A stretch of 64,000 bases of DNA, taken from the NCBI GenBank assembly GCA_021732365.1, contig JAKFVD010000017.1:62001-126000 (forward strand), in the 5' to 3' direction. The notes beneath the pieces are model-generated. The model ran no database searches. It was not told the origin of the DNA and saw only the letters and a list, made by a program, of their open reading frames with translations. The translations under genes and the position numbers were made by a program. Positions within the stretch are counted from its first letter, which is position 1. Each line of letters begins with the position of its first letter. Shown one piece after another: positions 9,452 through 19,681 of this stretch. The stretch comes from Methylotenera sp. Lineage in GTDB: Bacteria > Pseudomonadota > Gammaproteobacteria > Burkholderiales > Methylophilaceae.

Positions 9452-10186
9452 TTATTTCTTAGTCGCTGATTGTAAGTATTTCTCAATTTCTTTATAAGGC
9501 TGCGCACCCATCACCCGTCTACCATCTGAAAAAATAAGGGTTGGCGTACTTGTTACGCCAATTTTTCTGGCCAATTCGCCTACTTGTTCTAATGGCACTT
9601 CGCAATTACCTGCACTCGATGGTAATTGATTATTCAATATCCAGTCACTCCAAGCTTTGGTACGATTACCTGCACACCAAATAGTTTTTGATTTATTGGC
9701 CGCATCTGGGTGCAGCTGATCAATAGGATACAGGAAAGTGTAGATAGTCACGTCACTAATATTGCTCAGCTCTTTACGTTCCAATTGTTTACAATAAGGA
9801 CAATCCACGTCAGAAAACACCACTAGTTTACGGCTTCCGTTACCTTTAACCACCTTAATGGCTTGCTCTAAAGGTAGGCTATTAAAATCAATCTTAGTCA
9901 ACTCTTCCAAGCGGTCACCCGTGACATCTTTTTTAGATTTTGGATCAACCAATCTGCCTTCAGCAATTAAAAAAGTAAGCTTTTCATCGGTATAAATAAT
10001 CTGGCCGCCCATAAATACTTCATACAAACCTGCATAAGGCGTTTTAACCACGCTTTGCACTTTAAATTTGGGGTAAGCTGCTTCAACCGCTTTTTTGAGG
10101 CTAGCTTCATCTGCAATTGCAAATTGGCTAAGTGCTAGCATGGATAAGGTAATCAGCGATTTAAATTGCATCATTTTTGGCTTCAT
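9452..10186 (-). CDS. dsbC: Thiol:disulfide isomerase DsbC
   Basis: Periplasmic disulfide-bond isomerase. Signal peptide LITLSMLALSQFAIA, an N-terminal dimerisation domain, then a thioredoxin fold with redox motif CPYC in FSDVDCPYCKQLE and the cis-Pro loop STPTLIF near the end. I place the start at ATG 10186 (MKPKMMQFKS, 244 residues); an in-frame TTG at 10198 would add four residues, and the ATG at 10174 is also possible. It is the last gene of the minus-strand run, 33 bases after the ubiquinone hydroxylase stop. Confidence 0.92.
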   Translation of the reverse strand: MKPKMMQFKSLITLSMLALSQFAIADEASLKKAVEAAYPKFKVQSVVKTPYAGLYEVFMGGQIIYTDEKLTFLIAEGRLVDPKSKKDVTGDRLEELTKIDFNSLPLEQAIKVVKGNGSRKLVVFSDVDCPYCKQLERKELSNISDVTIYTFLYPIDQLHPDAANKSKTIWCAGNRTKAWSDWILNNQLPSSAGNCEVPLEQVGELARKIGVTSTPTLIFSDGRRVMGAQPYKEIEKYLQSATKK

Positions 10187-10219
10187 GTGTACTTTCAAAA
10201 TAGTATGAATAGGTAAAAT

Positions 10220-11398
10220 TTAGTATACAGCTTGTTGTATCAGTAGTTTCTTAAGTCTGGGTTGCCGCGCAATTTGCTGCAAGCCCCAATTGGTCAATTT
10301 TTTCAACACAGCTTGTTCAGTCGCAAATAAATAATCTAAACCACTGGTTAAACTGTTCATGCTGATCATATCTGCTTTTCTTGCGCGCTCATATTGACGT
10401 AAAAATGTGCGCTCACCAATATCGCGCATGGCATGCAAATTAGTCGTTAATTGTGCTAGTTTCATTACATCTCTAAAGCCTAAATTCACACCCTGCCCTG
10501 CCATTGGGTGAATTTGATGCGCTGCGTCTCCCACTAAAACAATACGCTCACTAATCAGTTGCAATGAGGTTTGTTGATTAAGTGGTGCACTTCTTGTCTG
10601 TCCTATTTGCTTCAATTCGCCCAATAAACCAAGCGATTGTGCCTGCACTTGCTCACAAAGACCTTCATTACTTAATGCTAACAATTGAGCAGCTTTTTCG
10701 GTTGACACTGACCACACCATGGATACATGCCGATTAGGCAATGGCAATAATGCCAACACATCATGCGCGTTAAACCATTGCTTTGCTTCATTATGATGTG
10801 AATTTTCCGCCAAAAAATTAGCCACGACAGCCACTTGATGGTATTTCTTCACATCAGTGGCGATATTAGCTTGTTGTCTCACCCATGAATATAAACCATC
10901 TGCTGCCACAATCAGTTTGGCTTTTATTTGCAGGTCTGGCTCTGCATTTAATACCACCTCACTTAAGGTATATTCTATATTTGTACAGCGCACGTCTGTG
11001 ACCACTGTCACACCCAAAGCTTGTAACTTTTGCCATAGCGCATTCATTAATTGCTGGTTTTCGATGATTAATCCCAACTTAGCAACATTGGCATCCGCCG
11101 CGCTCAATACCAAATCGCTCTCAGCCCCCCAAATATGCATGCTATCTATGGGATTAATACGATTTTCATCTACAAAATCCCACACGCCTAACGCCTTTAG
11201 CCAAGCTTCTGTCGCTGGCGTTAAGGCATATACGCGCTCATCCCAACTATCAGAGTTTAAAGCTGATTTGCTTTCTGCTGGAGGCTTGTCTGATACCAAC
11301 ACTACATGTTTATTTTGTAAAGCTAAAGCTATCGCTGCAGCAAGCCCCACTAGCCCGGCGCCAACCACCATCACATCAGTATGAATTTGTTTAGTCAT
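10220..11398 (-). CDS. Ubiquinone-pathway FAD hydroxylase (UbiH/UbiF/UbiI/UbiM family)
   Basis: Flavoprotein monooxygenase of 392 residues that hydroxylates the ring of a ubiquinone precursor. The N-terminal dinucleotide fold is VVGAGLVGLAAAIAL; the mid DG motif is IVAADGLYSWVR; the GD motif is LVGDAAHQIHPMAGQGVNLGFRD without its first residues. Placement next to ubiH mirrors the pepP-ubiH-ubiI order of Escherichia coli, but ring position (C1, C5 or C6) differs between family members and cannot be decided from sequence, so no symbol is given. Spacing to ubiH is 26 bases. Confidence 0.88.
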   Translation of the reverse strand: MTKQIHTDVMVVGAGLVGLAAAIALALQNKHVVLVSDKPPAESKSALNSDSWDERVYALTPATEAWLKALGVWDFVDENRINPIDSMHIWGAESDLVLSAADANVAKLGLIIENQQLMNALWQKLQALGVTVVTDVRCTNIEYTLSEVVLNAEPDLQIKAKLIVAADGLYSWVRQQANIATDVKKYHQVAVVANFLAENSHHNEAKQWFNAHDVLALLPLPNRHVSMVWSVSTEKAAQLLALSNEGLCEQVQAQSLGLLGELKQIGQTRSAPLNQQTSLQLISERIVLVGDAAHQIHPMAGQGVNLGFRDVMKLAQLTTNLHAMRDIGERTFLRQYERARKADMISMNSLTSGLDYLFATEQAVLKKLTNWGLQQIARQPRLKKLLIQQAVY

Positions 11399-11424
11399 GT
11401 TTGATTAAGCTTGCAGTTTATGCA

Positions 11425-12582
11425 TTATTTGCCATAGCTCATTTTGCCGACCAGAAACTCACGTGCTGGGCGCAACAAAGATAGCGCACCAAGACCAAAA
11501 CCACGCGCGCCAGAAACGCCAATCAAATCATTGGAAAAAATTTCAAGCAAACTATCGGTAAACTTAAGGCTACCCTTAGCATCACGCGCGCGCAGTTTTT
11601 GATACTCTTGTAGCATCGGCTCACTGCCCCACTGCGCTTTTGGTGCATGAATCAATAATTTTGCCAACGTTTCTGCATCTCGCAAGCCTACATTAAAGCC
11701 CTGCCCAGCCACTGGGTGCATGGTTTGTGCCGCATTACCAATAATTGCTAAGTGCGGGGTAACAGATGCTTTCAGTGTGCTTAATTTCAGTGGGAATCGA
11801 TTGCGTTTTTGAATCGATAAAAATTGACCAACACGATCGCCAAACGCTGTATGCAACGCATTTAAAAAATCAGCGTCACTTAACGCCATTAAAGTATCAA
11901 TTTTTGCTTTTTCGCCTGTCCATACCAAAGAAAAATCACGCTCGCCATTAGGTAGCAGAGCCATTGGTCCAGTTGGCGTAAAACGCTCGTAAGCAATATT
12001 GGCGTGCGGCAGCTCAGTTTTCACTTTGCTCACCAAGGCATCGTGGCCATAGTCTTTTGTTTCGCGCTCAATATTTGGAATATTGTCTAAACTGCGCCCA
12101 CCATCGGCGATTACTGCTAAAGGGCTATTAATACAAACTTCGCTATCTGCCTGTTTAAAAAAAACTTCCGCCTCAGTTGATTCATGGCGCACTTCTGTCG
12201 CAACTGCCTCATACAGTACGTGATTCAAATCAAGTCGCGAATCCAACGCCTTAGTTAAAACGCCATAAGGCAGCACGTAGCCTAGCGCAGGTAATTGATG
12301 TTCTGCGGCTTGTAATTTAGTACGGCCAAAACCGCCACGCTGAGAGATATGAATCGTTTTAATCGCAGTCGCTTGCGCTTCAATTTCAGACCAAATATTG
12401 AGTTTTTCCAAGATTAATCGGCTACCGTGCGATAAAGCCAGCGCTCGGGTATCGCTGTGCGAAGCGCCTTTTGCGCGCGCTTCTAGCAAGGTAAACGGCA
12501 CACCTTTTTGCTGTAGGCTCAGTGCTAACACCGCGCCCACAGGGCCGCCGCCAATGATTACAATAGAATCTGCTTGATTCAT
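11425..12582 (-). CDS. ubiH: 2-octaprenyl-6-methoxyphenol hydroxylase UbiH
   Basis: FAD-dependent ring hydroxylase of ubiquinone synthesis, 385 residues. N-terminal FAD motif IVIIGGGPVGAVLALSL, DG motif AVIADGGRSL, and the GD motif in the UbiH form IIGNAAQTMHPVAGQGFNVG, where Asn replaces the usual Asp; this Asn-Ala-Ala-Gln form is typical of UbiH rather than UbiF. It lies between pepP and a second family member, as in Escherichia coli. Confidence 0.9.
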   Translation of the reverse strand: MNQADSIVIIGGGPVGAVLALSLQQKGVPFTLLEARAKGASHSDTRALALSHGSRLILEKLNIWSEIEAQATAIKTIHISQRGGFGRTKLQAAEHQLPALGYVLPYGVLTKALDSRLDLNHVLYEAVATEVRHESTEAEVFFKQADSEVCINSPLAVIADGGRSLDNIPNIERETKDYGHDALVSKVKTELPHANIAYERFTPTGPMALLPNGERDFSLVWTGEKAKIDTLMALSDADFLNALHTAFGDRVGQFLSIQKRNRFPLKLSTLKASVTPHLAIIGNAAQTMHPVAGQGFNVGLRDAETLAKLLIHAPKAQWGSEPMLQEYQKLRARDAKGSLKFTDSLLEIFSNDLIGVSGARGFGLGALSLLRPAREFLVGKMSYGK

Positions 12583-12631
12583 TATGGTTTGCTTTTAGAA
12601 TTGTTTAAGTAAATTCGAGTCGTTTTGAGTG

Positions 12632-13936
12632 TTAAGTCTGCATCAATTGTTCTATATCAGCGATGCCTTTAACCGCATTTTTTGTGAGCACATCATTACC
12701 CGTTGCGGTAATCAACACATCATCTTCAATGCGAATACCGATATTCCAAAAATGTTCAGGCACATTATCGGCTGGGCGCACATAGCAACCAGGCTCAACC
12801 GTCAACGTATTCCCTGCTTCAAGCGTCGCCCAATTACCTACTTTATCTTTGTAATCTCCTGCATCATGCACATCTAAACCTAGCCAATGACCAGTGCGAT
12901 GCATGTAAAACTGGCGATAGCTGGCGTTTTCCAGCACTTCTTCTTTTGTGCCTGTGCATAATTTAAAATCGATAAAGCCTTGCACCAGCACATCTAACGC
13001 CGCTTCATGCGGCGCATTCCAGTGATTGCCTGGTTTGGCCGCATCAATGGCAGCCAACTGCGCATGTAAAACCAATTCGTACAAATCGCGCTGGGCTGGG
13101 CTAAATTTGCCATTTACTGGGAAGGTGCGTGTGATATCGCTAGCATAGCCATCCAACTCGCAACCCGCGTCAATTAACAATAAATCGCCATCATTCAACA
13201 CACAATTATTGGCGTTGTAATGCAAAGTACAAGCGTTTGCACCGCCCGCCACAATGCTGGTGTAAGCGGGTGCTTGTGCACCATTTTTATAAAATTCGTG
13301 CAAAAATTCGGCTTCGATTTCGTATTCTTTTTTGTTTGGTTTGGTTATCGTCATCGCGCGATTATGCGCAGCCGCCGCAATGTTGGCACTGCGGCGCATT
13401 AAGTCGATTTCAAATGGCGTTTTAATTAAGCGTTGTTTATCAACTAATTGACGCACATCTAAAATCGCTTCTGGCGCAGAAACACCAGTGCGCGCCAGCT
13501 CTTTCACTTTGTTCAGCCAGTTGGTCACACGTTTATCCCATGTCGCTTCAAAACCCAAGCTATAAAATAATTGGCTTTGGTTCGCCATCAAGGTCGGCAT
13601 CAACTTATCCAGCTCATGAATACTGTAGGTTTCATAAAAGCCAAATTGCTCTTTAGCCGCTTGCGGGCCGAAGCGAAAACCATCCCAAATTTCGCGCTCC
13701 ATATCTTTATCACGGCAAAACAGAATACTTTTGTTCTGCTCGCCTGCAATTAAAATCAGCACACTTTCTGGCTCGGTAAATCCCGTTAAATAATAAAAAT
13801 AGCTATCAAATCGATACGGATAATGACTATCGCGATTGCGCACGGCTTCTGGCGTGGTGGGAACAATCGCAACACCGTTACCCATTTGGCTTAAAAGCTG
13901 GCGGCGGCGCTGCTGAAATTCGTTTACATTAAACAT
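12632..13936 (-). CDS. pepP: Xaa-Pro aminopeptidase
   Basis: Dimetal (usually Mn) peptidase removing an N-terminal residue linked to proline; 434 residues, full length. An AMP-N domain (about 1-135) precedes the creatinase fold. Metal ligands are recognisable in LLIDAGCELDGYASDITRTFP minus its end (two Asp), HRTGHWLGLDVHD (His), TVEPGCYV (Glu) and IGIRIEDDVLI (Glu). Its place upstream of ubiH is conserved in many Proteobacteria, though no biochemical link to quinone synthesis is known. Confidence 0.95.
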   Translation of the reverse strand: MFNVNEFQQRRRQLLSQMGNGVAIVPTTPEAVRNRDSHYPYRFDSYFYYLTGFTEPESVLILIAGEQNKSILFCRDKDMEREIWDGFRFGPQAAKEQFGFYETYSIHELDKLMPTLMANQSQLFYSLGFEATWDKRVTNWLNKVKELARTGVSAPEAILDVRQLVDKQRLIKTPFEIDLMRRSANIAAAAHNRAMTITKPNKKEYEIEAEFLHEFYKNGAQAPAYTSIVAGGANACTLHYNANNCVLNDGDLLLIDAGCELDGYASDITRTFPVNGKFSPAQRDLYELVLHAQLAAIDAAKPGNHWNAPHEAALDVLVQGFIDFKLCTGTKEEVLENASYRQFYMHRTGHWLGLDVHDAGDYKDKVGNWATLEAGNTLTVEPGCYVRPADNVPEHFWNIGIRIEDDVLITATGNDVLTKNAVKGIADIEQLMQT

Positions 13937-13962
13937 AGTCGTTTCGTCAAAATTCGATGATT

Positions 13963-14637
13963 TTATAGCGTTAAGTTATTCAGAGCCTGTAATCGCTCAG
14001 GCGTTCCAATATCATGCCACATGCCTTGATGATATTGTGCGGTGGCTTTATTTTCGGCGATGGCTTGGCGTAATAATGGCGCTAATTTTGCAGCATCGCC
14101 CCGTTTAATTGGTGCAAATAAATTGGGGTGATAAACGCCAACGCCAGAGAAAGTGCGCATAGGCATACCTTGATTGATAAGCATGCCTGCGTCAATCGCA
14201 AAATCACCATTAGGATGTTGCGGTGGATTATTCACTAGCACCAAATGCGCCAACATATTCGGCGCCAGTGTAATTTGCGCAAAATCAATATCAGTAAATG
14301 TATCGCCATTGACCACTAAAAAAGCTTCATTTTTACTACCGTTGTCAGTTAATAAAGGTAGCGCGTTGGCAATGCCGCCTGCGGTTTCCAACGCAACAGT
14401 TTCTGGGCTGTATTGAATCTGTAAATTCCACTGACTGCCATCGCCCAAAGCCGCTTCGATTTGACTGCCTAAATGGGCATGATTTATCACTACCTCTTTA
14501 AAGCCTGCGCGACTTAAATTTTCTAAATGCCAAACGATTAATGGTTTACCGCCGACCTTTAATAAAGGTTTTGGTGTGTGGTCAGTGAGTGGGCGCATAC
14601 GTTCACCTCTGCCTGCCGCTAGTATCATGGCTTTCAT
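13963..14637 (-). CDS. murU: N-acetylmuramate 1-phosphate uridylyltransferase
   Basis: Nucleotidyltransferase of 224 residues. The N-terminal signature MILAAGRGERMRPLT..PKPLLKVGGKP binds UTP, and VNGDTFTDID holds the metal-binding Asp. Short length without a C-terminal acyltransferase domain and the neighbouring kinase gene fit MurU, which with AmgK recycles MurNAc into UDP-MurNAc and bypasses MurA. Start and amgK stop share one base (TAATG), so translation is coupled. A general sugar-1-phosphate nucleotidyltransferase is the alternative. Confidence 0.85.
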   Translation of the reverse strand: MKAMILAAGRGERMRPLTDHTPKPLLKVGGKPLIVWHLENLSRAGFKEVVINHAHLGSQIEAALGDGSQWNLQIQYSPETVALETAGGIANALPLLTDNGSKNEAFLVVNGDTFTDIDFAQITLAPNMLAHLVLVNNPPQHPNGDFAIDAGMLINQGMPMRTFSGVGVYHPNLFAPIKRGDAAKLAPLLRQAIAENKATAQYHQGMWHDIGTPERLQALNNLTL

Positions 14638-15659
14638 TAAAACGTAAAGCCTTCTTGCGTTTTCACGTTTTCTAACTGGTTAAGTAGCTTTAACATTGGC
14701 CGTAATTCCACATAACGCTCACAAGCTTTGCGCAAATAATGCATCACTAAGGGCATATCTTTTAAGTAGCCGTCTTTGCCATCGCGATGATAAAGCCGCG
14801 CAAAAATACCCAGTACTTTAATATGCCGCTGCGCACCCATCCATTCAAAATCGCGATAAAACTCACTAAAATCATCCGGCACTGGCAAGCCTGCCTTTTT
14901 GGCAGGCTGCCAATAGCGCACCGCCCAATCGATAATTTGCTCTTCATCCCACTCAATATAAGCATCTTTTAACAAAGAAACTAAATCGTAAGTGATGGCG
15001 CCATGAACCGCGTCTTGAAAATCCAATACGCCTGGATTTTGCTCTGCGGTAACCATTAAGTTACGCGAATGATAATCGCGGTGTACTGTCACTTGCCCTT
15101 GCGCCAGAATATTTTCAATCAGCACAGAAAACGTATTTTGTAACACCGCTTCTTGCTCAGCGGTTAAGGTGATGCCTAGATGTTTGCTGATGTACCAATC
15201 TGGGAAAAGCTGCATTTCACGTTGCAGTAAAGCGCTATCGTAAGTTGGCAACGTGTTTATTTGAAAACCGCCTGTTTGGCTAGCGAGTTGCATTTTAATC
15301 AGCGCATCGGTGGCATCGGTATACAATTTTTGCGCGTTGTCTTTATTTAACGCGCTTAAATAGGTGTCATTACCCAAATCGCTGATGAGCAAAAAACCTT
15401 GCTTAATATCTTGAGCAACAATTTTGGGTACATTTAACCCAGCTTCTAATAATAATTGTGCAATCTTAACAAATGGCGTGCAGTCCTCTTGTGGCGGCGG
15501 CGCATCCATAGCAATCAAGGTAATACCGTGTGATTCAGCACCACCTAAATGCACTCTAAAATAACGCCTAAAGCTGGCATCGGCTGAGGCAACCGTTAAG
15601 GTAAAGGGCTGCTTCAGTGAAGCCTCTAACCAATTTTTTAACGCTGATAATCTATCCAC
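14637..15659 (-). CDS. amgK: Anomeric MurNAc/GlcNAc kinase AmgK
   Basis: Aminoglycoside-phosphotransferase-fold kinase of 340 residues. Brenner-type catalytic loop VHRDYHSRNLM and metal motif LDFQDAVHG are intact. The N-terminal half carries the small-lobe pattern (SFRRYFRVHL). With murU directly downstream it matches the anomeric cell-wall sugar kinase of the peptidoglycan recycling route described in Pseudomonas. Likely first gene of the amgK-murU-pepP-ubiH-ubi-dsbC run; 203 bases separate it from divergent lptD. Confidence 0.87.
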   Translation of the reverse strand: MDRLSALKNWLEASLKQPFTLTVASADASFRRYFRVHLGGAESHGITLIAMDAPPPQEDCTPFVKIAQLLLEAGLNVPKIVAQDIKQGFLLISDLGNDTYLSALNKDNAQKLYTDATDALIKMQLASQTGGFQINTLPTYDSALLQREMQLFPDWYISKHLGITLTAEQEAVLQNTFSVLIENILAQGQVTVHRDYHSRNLMVTAEQNPGVLDFQDAVHGAITYDLVSLLKDAYIEWDEEQIIDWAVRYWQPAKKAGLPVPDDFSEFYRDFEWMGAQRHIKVLGIFARLYHRDGKDGYLKDMPLVMHYLRKACERYVELRPMLKLLNQLENVKTQEGFTF

Positions 15660-15862
15660 TGCTGACCCTTGTATATTTTTATATATTATTCACTATATGC
15701 AAGCAATTGCCTTCAAGTGCATGCTTAAATACAGTTATATACGATTTTATCATTCATCTGTAAAATAGTAAGTCTAGGTTTTGTTTTTAAAAAAATTCAT
15801 TCGTTAACCGGCGCCAGTTAAATCAGGCGTATTAATTAAGACTGTGCTCAAAGAAATCACCA

Positions 15863-18310
15863 TTGCGCTATACGTTCTCAACTATTGTTCGCTCGACTAT
15901 TGACTCTGCTCAGCACCACTGCGCGCTAGTCGCCACAGTATTAATGTCCAGCTTTAGCGTAATGGCGTGGGCTGAGACCTTAACGACCGAGCTTTCTCAA
16001 GTGCCTGAAACCACTTTGCCAACCGCCTTGCCAGACGCCATTGAAATCGAAGGCGATAAAATGGATTTATATCTAGATCGCAAAATGCGCGCCAGCGGTA
16101 ACGCATCTATTAGCAAAGGTGATCAAAAAATCTATGGTGATAGCATTGAATACGATGTGCAGAATGATGAGCTAAAAGTAAACGGTAATGCCCGCATTGA
16201 ATTGGGCGATGGGCAGATTACTGGGCCGTCGCTCAAAATGCGCTTGTCTGAAAGTATTGGCGAAATGCGCGATGCATCTATTACTCTGAAGAAAAATATC
16301 AAAGATACATCAACGGGCTTTAGCCCTCAAAATGGCCCTAGCGTTTACACACAATCTAAATTACTTAACTCGCAAACTAGCTTAACTGATGACCCAAGAC
16401 AGTATCAGGATAATTATCGCGAGCCTGCAACACCAATTGGCCAAGCGTCAATTGACCCAAAGTTTAACTCCTCTCGCGGCGATGCTAAAGCGGTTTTTTT
16501 TGAGGGTGAAGATAAAAAACGCTTAAAAAACGCACGCTACACCACATGCGAGGCTGGCGTTGACGACTGGTATATTAAAGCCAAAGAAATCCTACTAGAC
16601 GATTACACACAATCTGGCACTGCCACCAATGCGCATATTGAATTTAAAGGTGTTCCGCTGCTGTATACGCCTTGGATGAGCTTTTCGTTTAATAATGAGC
16701 GTAAATCAGGCTTTTTAGCCCCAACTGTTGGTACCACTAGCCGAAGCGGTTTTGAAACACTGATTCCCTATTACATTAACATCGCCCCCAATGTTGACGC
16801 CACCGTTGGCACACGCTACTTAAGCAAGCGTGGCTTACAATTTCAAGGTGAATTAAGATATTTAAACGAAAACTTCTCTGGCTTAAATAACGTAGAGTAT
16901 TTAGATAATGATAGTTTGAGCGGTCAGCAGCGCTACTATGCCAATATTAGTCATAAACACCAATTAAGTGAGGGCTGGTCGGCTGGCTATAATATTGAAA
17001 AAGTATCCGATGACCAATATTTTTCAGAAACATCGACTCGCATTGTCAGCACCAGCCGGGTTAATTTGCCGCAAGAGGGCCGCGTTGATTATGTGGGCGA
17101 TGTATGGCGATTTAATGGCCTAGTGCAACAATATCAAAATCTGGACGAAATTAATTACGCCTATCAACGACTGCCGCAACTGACGCTAACAGCCGATAAA
17201 GAATGGGGTTCAATTAACAGCCAGCTCTATAGCCAGTGGGTGTATTTTGACCGCAATAGCGATGCGCCAATTGCGCCAACGGGTAGTCGCCTCACGGTAT
17301 ATCCATCTGTTAGTGCGCCTTTTACTAGGCCATACGGATTTATAACGCCAAAAGTTGGCGTACATGCCACTCACTACAACCTTAACGACAACAATTACAA
17401 CATTAATGGCAATAATGTCAGCAATAATTCAGCATCGCGTACTTTGCCTATTTTTAGTTTAGACAGTGGCCTGTATTTTGAACGCGATGTGAATATCGTT
17501 AAAAATAGCTACACGCAAACCTTTGAACCACGCTTGTTCTATGTGTATATCCCCGATAAAAATCAAGATTTATTACCTGTTTTTGATTCTGCTTTAGCCG
17601 ATCTAAACTTAACCACTTTATTTACCGAAAATCAGTTTACAGGTAACGATAGAGTAAACAACGCTAATCAGCTTAGCCTAGCATTTACCACGCGCATGAT
17701 TGATAAAGATACCGGCATTGAACGCGTATCAGCGACTATCGGTCAACGGTATTATTTTAACGACCAAAACGTGACGCTGCCAGGTAGCATACGATCCGAA
17801 AGCAACTCTACAGACATCATCGCAGCGCTAACAGGGCGACTTTCTAACAAGTGGAATTTAGATGCTTTCTGGCAATACAACACCGACGATGCAGGTATTG
17901 TGCGCACCAATCTTCTGGCCAGATACAACCCAGAACCGGGTAAATTATTGAATATTGGCTACCGTTACACCCAACAATTTTTAGAGCAAATCAACCTTTC
18001 AGGACAATGGCCGTTAACACGTGGATGGTATGGCGTAGGGCGATTTAACTATTCCATCCGTGAAAAAAGTTTGATTGAAAGCTTGGCAGGGGTGGAATAT
18101 GATGCATGTTGTTGGCAAGTGCGTACTGTATTCCAACGTGTAGAAACCGCAACTGCGGACGCCAACTATGGTTTTTTCTTGCAACTTGAGCTAGGTGGAT
18201 TAGCTTCAATTGGCTCTAATCCACTCAATTTATTACGGCGCGATATTCCGGGCTATCTAAGCTCTAGCGATATTCCAAACATTTACAGGCAACAAAATTA
18301 TAACCAATGA
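15863..18310 (+). CDS. lptD: LPS-assembly outer-membrane protein LptD
   Basis: Outer-membrane beta-barrel that, with LptE, inserts lipopolysaccharide into the outer leaflet; 815 residues. Hydrophobic signal [17 protein letters not shown] ends near residue 37. An OstA/LptA-like beta-jellyroll domain (about 55-150) precedes the barrel. The mature part shows three cysteines: C229 (YTTCEAG) and C749-C750 (DACCWQV). The first N-terminal cysteine of Escherichia coli LptD has no counterpart, so only one inter-domain disulfide can form. The start used is TTG 15863; an in-frame stop lies ten codons upstream and no ATG is available. Confidence 0.94.
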   Translation: MRYTFSTIVRSTIDSAQHHCALVATVLMSSFSVMAWAETLTTELSQVPETTLPTALPDAIEIEGDKMDLYLDRKMRASGNASISKGDQKIYGDSIEYDVQNDELKVNGNARIELGDGQITGPSLKMRLSESIGEMRDASITLKKNIKDTSTGFSPQNGPSVYTQSKLLNSQTSLTDDPRQYQDNYREPATPIGQASIDPKFNSSRGDAKAVFFEGEDKKRLKNARYTTCEAGVDDWYIKAKEILLDDYTQSGTATNAHIEFKGVPLLYTPWMSFSFNNERKSGFLAPTVGTTSRSGFETLIPYYINIAPNVDATVGTRYLSKRGLQFQGELRYLNENFSGLNNVEYLDNDSLSGQQRYYANISHKHQLSEGWSAGYNIEKVSDDQYFSETSTRIVSTSRVNLPQEGRVDYVGDVWRFNGLVQQYQNLDEINYAYQRLPQLTLTADKEWGSINSQLYSQWVYFDRNSDAPIAPTGSRLTVYPSVSAPFTRPYGFITPKVGVHATHYNLNDNNYNINGNNVSNNSASRTLPIFSLDSGLYFERDVNIVKNSYTQTFEPRLFYVYIPDKNQDLLPVFDSALADLNLTTLFTENQFTGNDRVNNANQLSLAFTTRMIDKDTGIERVSATIGQRYYFNDQNVTLPGSIRSESNSTDIIAALTGRLSNKWNLDAFWQYNTDDAGIVRTNLLARYNPEPGKLLNIGYRYTQQFLEQINLSGQWPLTRGWYGVGRFNYSIREKSLIESLAGVEYDACCWQVRTVFQRVETATADANYGFFLQLELGGLASIGSNPLNLLRRDIPGYLSSSDIPNIYRQQNYNQ

Positions 18311-19632
18311 AATTAACCAATGTTATGACTGAATTTTTTAAACCATTATTGTTAATACTCTTTCTATCATCCAATCTTCTGATGGCGGCTACTAATGTAG
18401 ATTCCACAGTAAAAATGGATCGCATTATTGCTGTAGTTGATCAAGGTGTGATTACGGAGCAGGAATTAACCGATAGAGTGAATACAGTGTCTTCACAGCT
18501 AGAAAAGCAAGGCACAGCGCTGCCGCCAAAAGAGGTACTAGAAAAACAAATCTTAGAGCGATTAATCGTTGATAGTCTACAGTTACAACTTGCCAGCCAA
18601 ACTGGCATCAAGGTAGACGATACGCAGCTAGATAAAACCATTGAGCGTATTGCCAGCCAAAATAAATTGACTGTAGCTGAGTTTAAAACAGCACTTGAGA
18701 GCGATGGCCTTAGTTTGCGTAAGTTTCGCGAAGATATTCGCAATGAAATTACCATTTCGCGCCTACGCGAGCGAGATGTTGAGAACCGATTAACGGTTTC
18801 TGATGGCGAAATTGACAATTTTTTAACCACGCAAGCCAATCGCGGTGATGAGCAAGATGAATATGAAATTTCACATATTTTAATCCGCGCACCAGAAGAC
18901 AGCTCGCCAGAAGATTTAGAAAAAGTACGTGCTAAAACAGAAAGTGCGTTGCAAGAATTAGCCAGCGGTAAAGACTTTACACAAGTATCAGCTAGCTTTT
19001 CAGATACGCCAAATGCGCTAGAGGGCGGTCAATTAGGCTGGAAAAATGGCGCTCAAATACCGACATTGTTTTTAGATGCAGTAAAAGGCATGCAAGTAGG
19101 CGAAATTTCTAAACCATTACGCAGCCCCAATGGATTCCATATTCTTAAACTCACCAACCGCCGTGGCGGCGTTTCTACTCTGATGATAGAACAAACGCAT
19201 GCGCGCCATATTCTGATTAAATTAACCGAAATTGTGTCTGAAAAAGATGGCAAGCAAAAAATGGATACCATTAAAGAGCGTTTAGATAATGGCGTTAAGT
19301 TTGAAGATATGGCACGCCAATATTCAGAAGACGGCAGCGCAAGCAGCGGCGGTGATTTGGGCTGGGTAAACCCTGGCGATACAGTACCTGCATTTGAGAA
19401 AACCATGAACGAACTGGCAGTCAATGAAATTAGTGCGCCAGTGCGCTCACCTTTTGGCTGGCATATTATTCAAGTATTAGAGCGTCGTAAACAAGATGTG
19501 AGTAAAGAAGCCGCCAGATTAAAAGCACGCCAAGAGATTCGTGCGCGCAAATCAGATGAAGCCTATCAAGACTGGGTACGCGAGTTACGCGATAGTGCTT
19601 TCGTTGAATTGCGTCTTGACGATAAATTTTAA
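18307..19632 (+). CDS. surA: Periplasmic chaperone and peptidyl-prolyl isomerase SurA
   Basis: Chaperone escorting outer-membrane proteins such as LptD through the periplasm; 441 residues. Signal peptide [15 protein letters not shown], an N-terminal SurA-N domain (about 37-160), and two parvulin domains: [28 protein letters not shown] (about 183-285) and [25 protein letters not shown] (about 298-400). Overlaps lptD by four bases (ATGA), so translation is coupled. Confidence 0.96.
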   Translation: MKLTNVMTEFFKPLLLILFLSSNLLMAATNVDSTVKMDRIIAVVDQGVITEQELTDRVNTVSSQLEKQGTALPPKEVLEKQILERLIVDSLQLQLASQTGIKVDDTQLDKTIERIASQNKLTVAEFKTALESDGLSLRKFREDIRNEITISRLRERDVENRLTVSDGEIDNFLTTQANRGDEQDEYEISHILIRAPEDSSPEDLEKVRAKTESALQELASGKDFTQVSASFSDTPNALEGGQLGWKNGAQIPTLFLDAVKGMQVGEISKPLRSPNGFHILKLTNRRGGVSTLMIEQTHARHILIKLTEIVSEKDGKQKMDTIKERLDNGVKFEDMARQYSEDGSASSGGDLGWVNPGDTVPAFEKTMNELAVNEISAPVRSPFGWHIIQVLERRKQDVSKEAARLKARQEIRARKSDEAYQDWVRELRDSAFVELRLDDKF

Positions 19633-19681
19633 TCCATAACAGCTTCATACCATCGCTTCAATTATATGAACGAATAGCACT

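Noticed and set aside
10857..11384. 175-codon open frame on the plus strand
   Set aside because: Antisense to the ubiquinone hydroxylase gene, which has clear FAD motifs.
18441..18839. 132-codon open frame on the minus strand
   Set aside because: Antisense to surA; Ser/Arg-rich shadow frame.
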